From: Teichococcus vastitatis
GTDB lineage: Bacteria; Pseudomonadota; Alphaproteobacteria; Acetobacterales; Acetobacteraceae
Direction of reading: 5' to 3'
Length of the DNA stretch: 64,000 nucleotides
Assembly (NCBI RefSeq): GCF_003604215.1
Contig: NZ_QXGS01000004.1
Span: 124,001-188,000 of the forward strand
Of the stretch, positions 8,980 through 18,182 are shown one piece after another; the first letter of the stretch is position 1, and every line of letters starts with the position of its first letter. Position numbers and translations under genes: made by a program. The notes below the pieces were generated by a model. The model made no database searches and was not told the DNA's origin. It saw only the letters and a list, made by a program, of their open reading frames with translations.

Positions 8980-8994
8980 GGATAATCATTCGCA
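8980..8994 (-). promoter_or_regulatory. Fur-like operator upstream of the iron importer
   Basis: On the minus strand the site reads TGCGAATGATTATCC, an imperfect 7-1-7 dyad 32 bases upstream of the receptor start. It resembles the classic GATAATGATTATC Fur core and shares the TGCGA half-site with two dyads at 19563 and 19614. Iron regulation is inference from sequence and gene function. Confidence 0.55.
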
Positions 8995-9046
8995 ACTGCA
9001 GAACAAGCCCTGATCTGCGCCCTCCGCCATGCGCAGGGCGGGACGA

Positions 9047-10126
9047 TCAGCCGGAGGCGCCGGGCCGCCGCCCCACCTGCACCGCCAGCTCGCGCGAGCG
9101 GCCGTCGCGCATCAGGGTCATCCGCACCGTCTGGCCTGGCGGGGTGCCGGCCACCGAGCGGATCAGCGCGCGGGAGGTTTCCACCCGGTCGCCATTCAGC
9201 GCCGTGACGATGTCGCCGGGGCGCAGCCCGGCACGGGCCGCCGGGCTGTTGCGCTCGATGCTCTGGATCTGCACGCCGCGGTTGCGGCCGCCGGGTGTGG
9301 CTTCCTCGCCGATGTCCTGCACCGCGACGCCGAGCCAGCCCCGCTCCACCCGCCCGTCGCGGCGCAGTTGCTCGATCACGCCGCGCGCCAGGTCCGACGG
9401 GGTGGCGAAGCCGATGCCGGCCGAGGCGCCGGAGGGCGAGTAGATGGCGGTGTTGATGCCGATCACCTCGCCCGATGCATTGAACAGCGGCCCGCCGGAA
9501 TTGCCGGGGTTAATTGCGGCGTCGGTCTGGATGAAGTCGTCGAATGGCCCGGCGCCGATCTCCCGCCCGCGCGCCGAGACGATGCCCGAGGTCACGGTGC
9601 CGCCGAGGCCGAAGGGATTGCCGGCCGCCAGCACCCACTGGCCGACGCGCACCGCGCCCGAGGCGCCCCAGGGCACCGAGGCCAGCGCCGTGCGCGCCTC
9701 CACCCGCAGCAGGGCGAGGTCGGTCAGCTCATCGGTGCCGACCACGCGGGCCGGCAGCTCCGTGCCGTCCTGCAGCGCCACCACGACGCGGGCAGCGTTG
9801 CCCACCACATGGTTGTTGGTGACGATGAAGCCGGCGGGGTCGATCACGAAGCCGGAGCCCGCGCCCTGCACCTGCTGCCGGCCGCGCCGCTCACGGAAAT
9901 ACCGCTCGAACGGCGTGCCCCTCAGTTCGGGCGGGATCTGCGTGGTGGTCTGCTCCGACAGCACGGCGATGTTCACCACGGCCGGCAGCACGTGCTCGGC
10001 CAGATCGGCGAAGTCGGGCACCGTGGTGCGGCCGGCGCTCCATTGGGCCTGGGCGGGCGCGGCACAGGCGGACAGCACGGACAGGCCGGCAAGGCCGAGC
10101 AGAACGGAGCGGCGGGGTGCAGGCAT
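9047..10126 (-). CDS. HtrA/DegP-type serine protease lipoprotein with one PDZ domain
   Basis: Trypsin-fold protease of 359 residues. The signal peptide ends in a lipobox LSAC (Cys about 21), predicting a membrane-anchored periplasmic lipoprotein. The catalytic triad is His106 in VTNNHVVG, Asp136 in LTDLALL and Ser210 in NPGNSGGPLF. A single PDZ domain follows (RGWLGVAVQDIG to the C-terminus, with GLRPGDIV). ATG 10126 has AAGG about 10 bases upstream; an ATG 12 bases earlier would sit on top of that site. DegS-like domain order suggests envelope stress signalling or quality control. Confidence 0.93.
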   Translation of the reverse strand: MPAPRRSVLLGLAGLSVLSACAAPAQAQWSAGRTTVPDFADLAEHVLPAVVNIAVLSEQTTTQIPPELRGTPFERYFRERRGRQQVQGAGSGFVIDPAGFIVTNNHVVGNAARVVVALQDGTELPARVVGTDELTDLALLRVEARTALASVPWGASGAVRVGQWVLAAGNPFGLGGTVTSGIVSARGREIGAGPFDDFIQTDAAINPGNSGGPLFNASGEVIGINTAIYSPSGASAGIGFATPSDLARGVIEQLRRDGRVERGWLGVAVQDIGEEATPGGRNRGVQIQSIERNSPAARAGLRPGDIVTALNGDRVETSRALIRSVAGTPPGQTVRMTLMRDGRSRELAVQVGRRPGASG

Positions 10127-10238
10127 GTGGCAGGGCATCCTTCGTGCAACGGCCGGAACGGCATCTCGCAACAGCATATAGTCGCTGCGCTAACAATGCA
10201 GAGACGTCTTCAGGGGGTTGCAGCGTGCCGCCGCCGCT

Positions 10239-12704
10239 TCAGCCGGCGGCACGCGGCGGGTCCTCCGGCCAGTTGTGGCGGGGATAGCGGCCGCGCATCT
10301 CCTTGCGCACCTCGGCCCAGGCACCGCGCCAGAAGCCCGGCAGGTCGGCAGTGACGGCGATCGGCCGCCCGGCCGGCGACAGCAGCGCCACCTGCAGCGG
10401 GATGCGCCCCCCGGCCAGCCTGGGCAGGTCGGCTAGGCCGAACAACCATTGCGCCCGCGCCTCCAGGCGGGGCACCTCGCCAGTGTAGTCGATGGCGGCG
10501 GAGCGGCCGGCCGGCAGTTCAACCCGCGGTGGCAGCTCGGCATCCAGCCGCCGCGGCAGCGGGTGCGGCGCCAGGGCGCGCAGCATGGCCACGGCATCGA
10601 GCCCCTTCAGCTGCGACAGCTTGCTGAGCCCGGACAGCCACGGCACCAGCCAGGCCGCGCCGCCCGCCGCCAACGCGGCATCCGACATGTCGGGCCAGCC
10701 GCTCCCTTCCTGGTTCCCTTCGATCCTGTGCATCCAGCCCAGCCGGGCCCGGGTCTGCTCGGCTGCCTTGCTCCAGTCGAGGTCACGGAAAGCGCGGCCC
10801 GCCGCCGCCTCGGCCAGCACCACCGCGACGGCATGCGGATCGGCATGCGGCAGCGTCGCCTCCTCCAGCACCAGCGGGCCAAGGCGCAGGCGGCGCCGGG
10901 CCACCACGCTGCCGGTGCGCGGGTCGAAGGCGGCGCCCTCCTCGCGCACCAGGCGATCGGGGAACTTCCGCTCCAGCGCTTCCCGGGTCAGCGGAGCGGC
11001 CATGCGGATGCGCGCCTCGGTGCCGGCCAGCTCCAGGTCGGCGACGGCCAGCAGCGGCGATTTGCCCAGACGATCGGTGGCCGGCAGCCGGGCGCCCTGA
11101 CCGGAGCTGAGGCGAAAGGCGCCGTCCATGGTGCCGCGCTTGGCGGCGATGCGGTCGGGGAAGCCCGCCGCCAGCAGCAGGCCGGGATCGCCCTGCGGCT
11201 CCGCGCCGGCCGGCACGCCGAGGCGCCGGCGGTGCAGCGACACGGCGCGGCGGATGCGGCCGAGCGCGGCGCGGTCGGCGTTCGGGTCGTCGCCGCCCTG
11301 CAGCAGGTCGAGCCGCAGCTGGATGTCGGACGGCGCCTCGCGGCCGCGGATCGGGTCGCGCTCCTCCAGCAGCGCGGCGAGTTCGGCGGCCAGCGCCGCC
11401 TCGTCCTCGTTCGCGGCCTCGGCCATCATGCGGGCGAGGCGCGGATGGGTGCCGAGGCGGGCCATGCGCCGCCCCATCGCGGTGACGCGCGCTTCCCCGT
11501 CCAGCGCATCGAGGTCGCGCAGCAGGGCGTGGGCGGCGGCCAGGGTGCCGGCGGGCGGCTGGTCGAGAAACGCCATCTGCGCCGGATCGGCGCCCCAGGC
11601 GGCGCAATCCAGCGCCAAGCCGGACAATTCGGATTCCAGGATCTCCGGCCGGTCGGACACGGGCAGGCCGCGATGCAGCGCCTCGGTCCAGAGGCGGATG
11701 GCGACGCCCGGCTCGGTGCGGCCGGCGCGGCCGGCGCGCTGCTCGGCGGCGGCGCGGGAGATGCGCAGCGTGGCCAGGCGCGACAGGCCGGTGGCCGGGT
11801 CGAGGCGCGGCGCACGGCGGAAGCCGCCATCCACCACGATGCGCACCCCCGGCACGGTGAGCGAGGTTTCGGCGATGGAGGTGGCCAGCACCACCTTGCG
11901 GCGGGCGGACGGGTTCAGCGCCCGGTCCTGCTCGGCCGGTGACAACTCGCCGTGCAGCGGCAGCACCTCGGCGGCGATGCCCCCCAGCCGCTCGGCCGTG
12001 CGGCGGATCTCGCCCCAGCCGGGCAGAAAGGCGAGCACGTCGCCGGGATGCTCCGCCAGGGCGCCGCGGATCGCCGAGGCCATGGCTTCCGGCAGGTCGC
12101 GCCCGTCCCGGAGGTCGCGCTGGCGATATTCCACCGCCACTGGGAAGGCGCGGCCCAGGCTCTCGATCACCGGCGCGTCCAGCAGCCGGGCGAAGCCTTC
12201 GGCCTCCAGCGTGGCCGACATGGCCAGCAGGCGCAACTCGGGGCGCAGCGCGCGCTGCAAGTCGAGGCACAGCGCCAGCGCCAGGTCGGTGTCGAGGTTG
12301 CGCTCATGCGCCTCGTCGAACAGCACCGCCGCGACGCCCTCCAGCCCGGGATCGGATTGCAGCCGGCGCACCAGCAGCCCTTCCGTCACCACCTCCACCC
12401 GCGTGGCGTCGGAGATGGCGCGATCGAGGCGGGTGACGACGCCCACGGTGCGGCCCAGCGTCTCGCCCAGCAGTTCCGACATGCGCCGGGCGGCGGCGCG
12501 CGCGGCGACGCGGCGCGGCTCCAGCACCAGGATGGTCTGGCCCGCCGCCCAGGGCTCATCCTTCAGCATCAGCGGCACCAGCGTGGTCTTGCCGGCGCCG
12601 GGTGGCGCCACCAGCACGGCGTTTGAGCCGGCGCGCAGGGCTTCGGCTAGGCGCGGCAAGGCTTCGGAAACAGGCAGCTCGGGCAGCAACATGGGCTGGG
12701 GCAT
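10239..12704 (-). CDS. hrpB: ATP-dependent RNA helicase HrpB
   Basis: DEAH-box helicase of 821 residues. Walker A is APPGAGKTT, motif II is FDEAHERN, and motif III is MSATLEAEGF. Later motifs include TSIAETSLTVPGV and EQRAGRAGRTEPG. The C-terminal half matches the HrpB-specific region, ending RGRYPRHNWPEDP, a conserved HrpB tail. Start MPQPMLLPELP at ATG 12704; the longer in-frame extension is not family-like. Function in bacteria is poorly defined and probably concerns RNA remodelling. Divergent from the ScsB-like gene. Confidence 0.95.
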   Translation of the reverse strand: MPQPMLLPELPVSEALPRLAEALRAGSNAVLVAPPGAGKTTLVPLMLKDEPWAAGQTILVLEPRRVAARAAARRMSELLGETLGRTVGVVTRLDRAISDATRVEVVTEGLLVRRLQSDPGLEGVAAVLFDEAHERNLDTDLALALCLDLQRALRPELRLLAMSATLEAEGFARLLDAPVIESLGRAFPVAVEYRQRDLRDGRDLPEAMASAIRGALAEHPGDVLAFLPGWGEIRRTAERLGGIAAEVLPLHGELSPAEQDRALNPSARRKVVLATSIAETSLTVPGVRIVVDGGFRRAPRLDPATGLSRLATLRISRAAAEQRAGRAGRTEPGVAIRLWTEALHRGLPVSDRPEILESELSGLALDCAAWGADPAQMAFLDQPPAGTLAAAHALLRDLDALDGEARVTAMGRRMARLGTHPRLARMMAEAANEDEAALAAELAALLEERDPIRGREAPSDIQLRLDLLQGGDDPNADRAALGRIRRAVSLHRRRLGVPAGAEPQGDPGLLLAAGFPDRIAAKRGTMDGAFRLSSGQGARLPATDRLGKSPLLAVADLELAGTEARIRMAAPLTREALERKFPDRLVREEGAAFDPRTGSVVARRRLRLGPLVLEEATLPHADPHAVAVVLAEAAAGRAFRDLDWSKAAEQTRARLGWMHRIEGNQEGSGWPDMSDAALAAGGAAWLVPWLSGLSKLSQLKGLDAVAMLRALAPHPLPRRLDAELPPRVELPAGRSAAIDYTGEVPRLEARAQWLFGLADLPRLAGGRIPLQVALLSPAGRPIAVTADLPGFWRGAWAEVRKEMRGRYPRHNWPEDPPRAAG

Positions 12705-12817
12705 AGGGCAGATCGCGGCCTCGGGGAAACCGCGCTGTCGGGGACGTGCGGCACGCTGCAATGCTTCGTCACCAGCCACCCCTTTTCCTGGCGGCCGGAA
12801 TCGGCTTTCACCCTTCC

Positions 12818-14917
12818 ATGCCGCGCCTGCTCCCCGTCGCCCTGGCCGCGCTGGCCGTTCTGGCCCCTGCCCTGCCGCTCGCCGCGCTGGAAAGCGCCGC
12901 AGTACGGACCGAGCGCGCCAGCATGACCCTGGTCACCGATGCGGCGGCCATTGCGCCGGGGCAGAGCCTTCGCCTCGGGCTGCAGCAGAAGCTGGAGCCG
13001 GGCTGGCACACCTACTGGCGCAATCCCGGCGACGCCGGCGCCCCGCCCGAGATCCGCTTCACCGCCCCCGCCGGCCTCCAGGCCGGCGAATTCGAATGGC
13101 CGGCGCCGCGTGCCCTGCCCTTCGGGCCGTTGATGAATTACGGCTACGAGAACGCGGTGCTGCTGCCATTCCGTGTGACCGCCCCCGCCGGGCTGCGGCC
13201 GGGCGACAGCCTGATCCTCGAGGCCACCGCCACCTGGCTGATCTGCAAGGACATCTGCGTTCCCGAGGAAGGCCATTTCCGGCTCGACCTGCCGGTGCGG
13301 GCGGCGCCGCGTCCCGATCCGGTTCTGTCGCAGGCGTTCCGCGCCGCCGATGCCGTCCGGCCGCGCCCGGCCCCCTGGGAGGCCCAGATCGGCTTCGATG
13401 GCGAGACGGGTGCGCTGCGGCTGGACAGTCCGGATTTCTCCCCGGCCACCCTGCAGGACGCGCAGTTCTTTCCCCACGATCCCGGCCTGATCGACCATGC
13501 GTCGCCGCAGATGCCGCAGATCCAGCAGGGCACGGTGCGGCTGAACCTGAAGCGGGGCATGGCGCCGATGCCGCACGGGCCGGCAGCTGGCGTGCTGGTG
13601 CTGACCGATGGGGCCGGAACCCGCAGCGCCTATGACATCGCGCCAGAGCCCGGGGCGGTGCCGCCACCCCTGGCGGGCGAGATGGATGCGTTGCCGCTGT
13701 GGAAGGCGTTGCTGCTGGCGGCGCTGGGCGGGCTGGTGCTGAACCTGATGCCCTGCGTGTTTCCGATCCTGGCCATGAAGGCCATGGCGTTGGCGCGGCT
13801 CTCCGGCGTGGCGCGCGGCGCGGTGCGCGGCCATGCCGCCTCCTACACGCTGGGGGTGGTGCTGTCCTTTCTGGCCCTGGGCGGCATCATGGTGGGCCTG
13901 CGCATGGCCGGCATGGCGGTGGGCTGGGGCTTCCAGTTCACCGCCCCGGTGTTCGTGGCCGGCATGGCCTGGCTGATGCTGGCGGTGGGGCTGAACCTGT
14001 CCGGCGTGTTCCGCGTCGGCGGGCCGGTGGGTGCCGGCAGCAGCCTAGTAGCGCAGGGTGGCCATGCCGGCAGCCTCGCCACCGGCGCCCTGGCCGTGCT
14101 GGTTGCAACCCCCTGCACCGCCCCGTTCATGGCCGCCGCCATCGGCAGCGCCATGGTGCTGCCCTATCTGGAAGGCCTTGGCATCTTCATCGCGCTCGGC
14201 ATCGGCATGGCGGCGCCTTATGCGCTGCTGGGGATCTGGCCGGATCTGGCGAAGCTGCTGCCGCGGCCGGGCGCCTGGATGGAAGTGCTGCGGCAGATCC
14301 TGGCCTTCCCGATGTACGGCGCCGCATTGTGGCTGTTCTGGGTGCTGGCGCAGCAGGTCGCACCGGTCGGGCTGGGGCTGGCGCTGGTGGGGGCCCTGGG
14401 CATCGGCTTCACCGGCTGGGCGGTGGGATGGGTCCAGCGGGCGCAGCGGCCGGTCGGGCGGCGGCTCGGCTGGCTCGGTGCGGCGGCCGGGCTCGCGCTG
14501 GCCCTGGGAGCACTGACGATGCTGCCGGCAACGCCCGCGGCGCGAGCCGGCGCGCCGTCGATGGCCGGGGCGGAAGCCTGGTCGGAGCAGCGCCTGGCCG
14601 AGCTGCGCGCCGAGAAGCGGCCGGTCTTCGTCAACATGACCGCCGCATGGTGCATCACCTGCAAGGTGAATGAGCGGGTGGCGCTGCGGCGCGAGGCGGT
14701 GCTGGCCGCCTTCGCCCAGCGCAACATCGCCGTGCTGGAAGGCGACTGGACCGATGGCGGCCCGGAGATCGCCGCCGCCCTGCGCTCCTTCGGCCGTGAA
14801 GGGGTGCCGCTCTACCTGCTCTATCCGGCAGGCGGTGGCGAGGCCGAGGTGTTGCCGCAGATCCTGACGGAAGGCGTTCTGCTGCGGGCGCTGGAGGCGG
14901 CGGCGCCGCTGCGCTGA
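12818..14917 (+). CDS. ScsB/DsbD-like thiol:disulfide interchange protein
   Basis: Envelope redox protein of 699 residues. A signal peptide (MPRLLPVALAALAVLAPALP) leads into a periplasmic N-terminal domain with a conserved ATWLICKDICVPEEG cysteine pair. About eight hydrophobic segments follow, containing the DsbD-type membrane cysteines in NLMPCVFPI and VATPCTAPF. The C-terminal thioredoxin-like domain carries WCITCK. This order matches ScsB/CcdA-DsbD fusions that carry cytosolic reducing power to periplasmic copper-stress or cytochrome partners. All six expected Cys are visible. No scsC or scsD gene is adjacent. Confidence 0.92.
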   Translation: MPRLLPVALAALAVLAPALPLAALESAAVRTERASMTLVTDAAAIAPGQSLRLGLQQKLEPGWHTYWRNPGDAGAPPEIRFTAPAGLQAGEFEWPAPRALPFGPLMNYGYENAVLLPFRVTAPAGLRPGDSLILEATATWLICKDICVPEEGHFRLDLPVRAAPRPDPVLSQAFRAADAVRPRPAPWEAQIGFDGETGALRLDSPDFSPATLQDAQFFPHDPGLIDHASPQMPQIQQGTVRLNLKRGMAPMPHGPAAGVLVLTDGAGTRSAYDIAPEPGAVPPPLAGEMDALPLWKALLLAALGGLVLNLMPCVFPILAMKAMALARLSGVARGAVRGHAASYTLGVVLSFLALGGIMVGLRMAGMAVGWGFQFTAPVFVAGMAWLMLAVGLNLSGVFRVGGPVGAGSSLVAQGGHAGSLATGALAVLVATPCTAPFMAAAIGSAMVLPYLEGLGIFIALGIGMAAPYALLGIWPDLAKLLPRPGAWMEVLRQILAFPMYGAALWLFWVLAQQVAPVGLGLALVGALGIGFTGWAVGWVQRAQRPVGRRLGWLGAAAGLALALGALTMLPATPAARAGAPSMAGAEAWSEQRLAELRAEKRPVFVNMTAAWCITCKVNERVALRREAVLAAFAQRNIAVLEGDWTDGGPEIAAALRSFGREGVPLYLLYPAGGGEAEVLPQILTEGVLLRALEAAAPLR

Positions 14918-15008
14918 TCCAGAGCCCTCCAGGGCCCGCCTTCCGCTCCGCTTGACCCTGCCTGGACCAGGCCTAGGCTGGGCCGCTCCGGGTGAAGGAG
15001 GGGGCGGC

Positions 15009-16487
15009 ATGACGTTGGCGATGAGCTGGGAGGAATGGCACCGGCATGACGGCGTCGCCCTGGCGGAACGCGTCCGCCGCGGCGAGGTGACGCCGGCCGA
15101 ACTGGCGGCCCAGGCCGCCGCCGCCATCGCCCGCACCAACCCCGCGCTGGACGCCGTGGTCGAGGTGTTCGAGGACGTCCTCGCCGATCCGCTGCGCGAC
15201 GGCATGAACCCGCAAGGCGCCTTTGCCGGCGTGCCCTACCTGATGAAGGATCTGGGGCCAACGCTGCGCGGCCGGCGGCAGGAGATGGGCTCGCTGCTGA
15301 TGCGCGGCAATGTGGCGGCCGCGGACAGCTTCCTGACGGGGCGCATCCGGCAGGCGGGGCTCAACATCATCGGCCGCACCACCACGCCGGAATTCGGCTG
15401 TTGCTCCTCGGCGGAAAACCCTGCGGTGTGCGTCACCCGCAATCCCTGGAACACGGCCTATACCACCTGCGGCTCCTCCGCCGGCACGGCGGCGATGGTG
15501 GCGGCGGGGGCGGTGCCGCTGTCGCACGCCACCGATGGCGGCGGCTCGATCCGCATCCCGGCCGGGGTCAACGGCAATCTGGGGCTGAAGCCGTCGCGCG
15601 GAGTGCTGTCGATCGCGCCCGGCCTGTCGGATCTGTCCGGCCTGGTGTCCACCCAGGGGTGCCAGAGCCGCACGGTGCGCGACACGGCCCTGTTCATCGA
15701 CAGCTGCCGCGGCGGCGCGCCGGGCGAGTTCATGCCGTACTGGACGCCGCCCGAGCCGTATTCGGAGCTGATCCGGCGGGACCCCGGGCCGCTGCGCATC
15801 GCGTTGTCGCATGAATGGGGCGACTACCGCGCCGTGCCGGAATTCGTCGCCGAGCTGGAACGGATGGGCCGCTTGCTGGAAGGGCTCGGCCATTATGTCG
15901 AATGGGCGGTGCCGGAGGTGGATTTCCGCGCCGCCTACGCTGCCCAGACCACCTGCTACATCACGAACTTCGCGCAAACCATCGCCGCGCTGCTGCGGCA
16001 GAAGGGGCTGGAGCGGCCACCGGCGGATCTGGTGGAGCCGATGAACATCCGCATCTGGGAAGCCGGCATCGGCGCCAGCTTCTCGGAGCGATACGCCATG
16101 CAGGCGGTGTTCAACAGCACGGCCCGCGCCTTCGGGGCCTTCTTCGAGCGGTATGATATCCTGCTGACGCCGATCACCGCCTTGCCGACGCCACCCGTGG
16201 GCACCACCGAATACCTGACCATCAGCGACAATCCCGATGTGCGGGACTGGTTCAACAATCTGTGGAAGTTCTTCGCCTACACGCCGCTGTCCAATCTGTG
16301 CGGCATTCCGGGGCTTTCCATGCCGCTGGGCCGGCAGGCGCATGGCTTGCCGCTCGGCATCCAGGCGCAAACGAAGCAGGCAGGGGACGGGCTGCTGCTG
16401 CAGCTTGCGGCGCAGGTCGAGCGGGCGCTCGACGGCAAATGGAACAACGGGCAACTGCCCGGGGTGCATGTCACCCATGATGTCTGA
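15009..16487 (+). CDS. Amidase-signature family hydrolase
   Basis: Amidase of 492 residues with the Ser-cisSer-Lys triad: Lys in VPYLMKDLG, cis-Ser in CGSSAGTAAMVAAG, and nucleophile Ser in DGGGSIRIPAGVNG. The length is normal for this family, which includes GatA-like, nylon-oligomer and aryl-acylamidases. AAGGAGGGGG directly upstream supports ATG 15009. An active-site region rich in Cys (GCCSSAENP) is uncommon. Substrate unknown. No GatB or GatC is nearby, so it is probably a catabolic amidase. Confidence 0.92.
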   Translation: MTLAMSWEEWHRHDGVALAERVRRGEVTPAELAAQAAAAIARTNPALDAVVEVFEDVLADPLRDGMNPQGAFAGVPYLMKDLGPTLRGRRQEMGSLLMRGNVAAADSFLTGRIRQAGLNIIGRTTTPEFGCCSSAENPAVCVTRNPWNTAYTTCGSSAGTAAMVAAGAVPLSHATDGGGSIRIPAGVNGNLGLKPSRGVLSIAPGLSDLSGLVSTQGCQSRTVRDTALFIDSCRGGAPGEFMPYWTPPEPYSELIRRDPGPLRIALSHEWGDYRAVPEFVAELERMGRLLEGLGHYVEWAVPEVDFRAAYAAQTTCYITNFAQTIAALLRQKGLERPPADLVEPMNIRIWEAGIGASFSERYAMQAVFNSTARAFGAFFERYDILLTPITALPTPPVGTTEYLTISDNPDVRDWFNNLWKFFAYTPLSNLCGIPGLSMPLGRQAHGLPLGIQAQTKQAGDGLLLQLAAQVERALDGKWNNGQLPGVHVTHDV

Positions 16488-16493
16488 AGGAGA

Positions 16494-16568
16494 TGGAGCG
16501 GGCGATGGGAATTGAACCCACGACATTCAGCTTGGGAAGCTGACGTTCTACCTCTGAACTACGCCCGC
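16494..16568 (-). tRNA. tRNA-Gly (anticodon CCC)
   Basis: A complete cloverleaf folds on the minus strand: acceptor GCGGGCG/CGCCCGC, D arm GTTC/GAAC, anticodon stem TCAGC/GCTGA with loop TTCCCAA (anticodon CCC), T arm GTGGG/CCCAT with TTCAATT loop, and an encoded TCCA 3' end. It is 72 bases plus CCA. Its 3' end lies 6 bases from the amidase stop. Confidence 0.95.
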
Positions 16569-16626
16569 ATCTGACAGTGGTTCTAGCCCGGCCTTGTGCC
16601 CTCGGCAAGCCGGGCGTAAGGTCCGC

Positions 16627-16646
16627 GCGCCCCGTTGATGGGGCGC
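16627..16646 (+). other. Hairpin abutting the SAM-II aptamer
   Basis: A 7-bp perfect stem (GCGCCCC 16627-16633, GGGGCGC 16640-16646) with loop GTTGAT overlaps the first two bases of the 5' strand of riboswitch stem P1 (16645-16650). The two structures would compete. Confidence 0.6.
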
Positions 16647-16700
16647 TCGCGATTTGTCCGGCCAGCTTGCGGCGAGCTTAAACAATCGCGCTAAACGGCC
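16644..16700 (+). promoter_or_regulatory. SAM-II riboswitch upstream of metZ
   Basis: The segment matches the compact alphaproteobacterial SAM-II (metA/metZ) aptamer. Stem P1 is GCTCGC (16645-16650) with GCGAGC (16672-16677). It encloses GATTTGTCCGGCC and AGCTTGC, and is followed by TTAAACAATCGCGCTAAAC, the L3/pseudoknot strand. It lies about 80 bases before the metZ ATG. Rising S-adenosylmethionine is expected to shut metZ expression. A GC-rich hairpin around 16703-16731 may be the expression platform. Confidence 0.85.
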
Positions 16701-16778
16701 GCGGCGGTTCCGCGCGCTTCGGGAGCCGCCCGACCGGGCCGGGTTGTGTGAACTGCAAGCCCGAAAGTTTGCCCGAAG

Positions 16779-18182
16779 ATGGCCAAGCCCGCTTCCCCTC
16801 GTCCGCTGCGCCCCGCCACCCAGCTGGTCCGCGGCGGCCAGATGCGCACCAACCTGGACGAAACGGGCGAGGCTCTCTTCCTCACCTCCGGCTTCGTTTA
16901 TGACAGCGCGCTGCAGGCCGAGCAGACCTTCACCGGGGAGGTGGAGCACTTCCAATATTCGCGTTTCGGCAATCCCACGGTGCAGATGCTGGAGGCGCGC
17001 CTCGCCCTGCTTGAAGGCGCCGAGGCCTGCCGCGCCACCGCGACCGGGATGGCGGCGGTGTCGGCGGCCATGCTGGCGCACCTCAAGGCGGGCGACCGGG
17101 TGGTGGCGTCGCGGGCGCTGTTCGGTTCCTGCTACTGGATCGTCGCCAACCTGCTGCCGCGCTACGGCATCCAGACCGAGTTCGTCGACGGCAGCGACCT
17201 GGCGCAATGGGAAGCCGCCTTCCGGCGCCCATGCCAGATGGTGCTGCTGGAAACACCCTCCAACCCGATGCTGGAGCTGGTGGATCTGAAGGCGGTGTGC
17301 GATCTCGCCCACAAGGCCGGGGCCGTGGTGGTGGTGGACAACGTCTTCGCCACGCCGCTGCTGCAGAAGCCGATGCGGCTCGGCGCCGATGTGGTGGTGT
17401 ATTCGGCCACCAAGCATTTCGACGGCCAGGGCCGCGTGCTGGGCGGCGCCGTGCTCGGCTCCAAGAAATGGGTCGAGGAGGTGCTGCAGCCCTTTATCCG
17501 CAACACCGGCCCGGCCCTCTCGCCCTTCAATGCCTGGGTGATCCTGAAGGGGCTGGAAACCCTGCACCTCCGCGTGCCGGCGATGAGCCGCTCCGCCGCC
17601 ACCATCGCCCAGATGCTGGAAGAGCGCAGCGAGGTGGAGCAGGTCTGCTACCCCTTCCTGTCCAGCCATCCGCAATATGAACTGGCCAAGAAGCAGATGT
17701 CCGGCGGCGGCACGCTGGTCTCCTTCGCGCTGAAGGGCGGCAAGGAAACGGCGTTCCGCTTCCTGGACGCGCTGCGGGTGATCGACATCTCCAACAACCT
17801 TGGCGACTCCAAGAGTCTGATCACCCATCCCGCCACCACCACGCATTCGAAGGTGGGGGCGGAGGAGCGGGCGCGGCTCGGCATTTCCGACGGGGCCGTG
17901 CGCCTGTCGGTCGGGCTGGAGGATGTCGAGGATCTGGTGGAGGACATCGCCGCCGCGCTCGACGTGGCCGCGGGCAATCCGGCGCCGAAGAAGAAGCCGC
18001 TGGGCCGCATGGTGGTGGAAGACAGCGTCGCCCCCGCCCAGGCGGTGGCGAAGCCGGCCCGCAAGGCGCCCGCGAAGAAGAAGCCCCGCCCGGAGGCCTC
18101 CGCCGAGGCCGCCAAGCCAGCCGCCCCGGATGCCGAGCCGGAACTGTTTCCCGCCGCCACGCAGCGCCGCAAGCGCGGCTGA
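16779..18182 (+). CDS. metZ: O-succinylhomoserine sulfhydrylase MetZ, with C-terminal extension
   Basis: PLP-dependent Cys/Met-metabolism enzyme of 467 residues that makes homocysteine from O-succinylhomoserine and sulfide. The PLP lysine is K212 in YSATKHFDGQGR, and the phosphate-binding region is TATGMAAVSAAM. SNNLGDSKSLITHPATTTH is the MetZ/MetB substrate signature. The enzyme normally ends near residue 396; here about 70 more residues rich in Lys, Ala and Pro follow (APKKKPLGR, APAKKKPRPE, ending RRKRG), resembling a histone-like tail. Control by the upstream SAM-II riboswitch is expected. The TSUP transporter overlaps its stop. Confidence 0.95.
   Translation: MAKPASPRPLRPATQLVRGGQMRTNLDETGEALFLTSGFVYDSALQAEQTFTGEVEHFQYSRFGNPTVQMLEARLALLEGAEACRATATGMAAVSAAMLAHLKAGDRVVASRALFGSCYWIVANLLPRYGIQTEFVDGSDLAQWEAAFRRPCQMVLLETPSNPMLELVDLKAVCDLAHKAGAVVVVDNVFATPLLQKPMRLGADVVVYSATKHFDGQGRVLGGAVLGSKKWVEEVLQPFIRNTGPALSPFNAWVILKGLETLHLRVPAMSRSAATIAQMLEERSEVEQVCYPFLSSHPQYELAKKQMSGGGTLVSFALKGGKETAFRFLDALRVIDISNNLGDSKSLITHPATTTHSKVGAEERARLGISDGAVRLSVGLEDVEDLVEDIAAALDVAAGNPAPKKKPLGRMVVEDSVAPAQAVAKPARKAPAKKKPRPEASAEAAKPAAPDAEPELFPAATQRRKRG

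Noticed and set aside
16494-16568. tRNA-Gly as an integration site for a genomic island
   Set aside because: No integrase gene and no second copy of the tRNA 3' end were noticed nearby, and both sides carry housekeeping-type genes.
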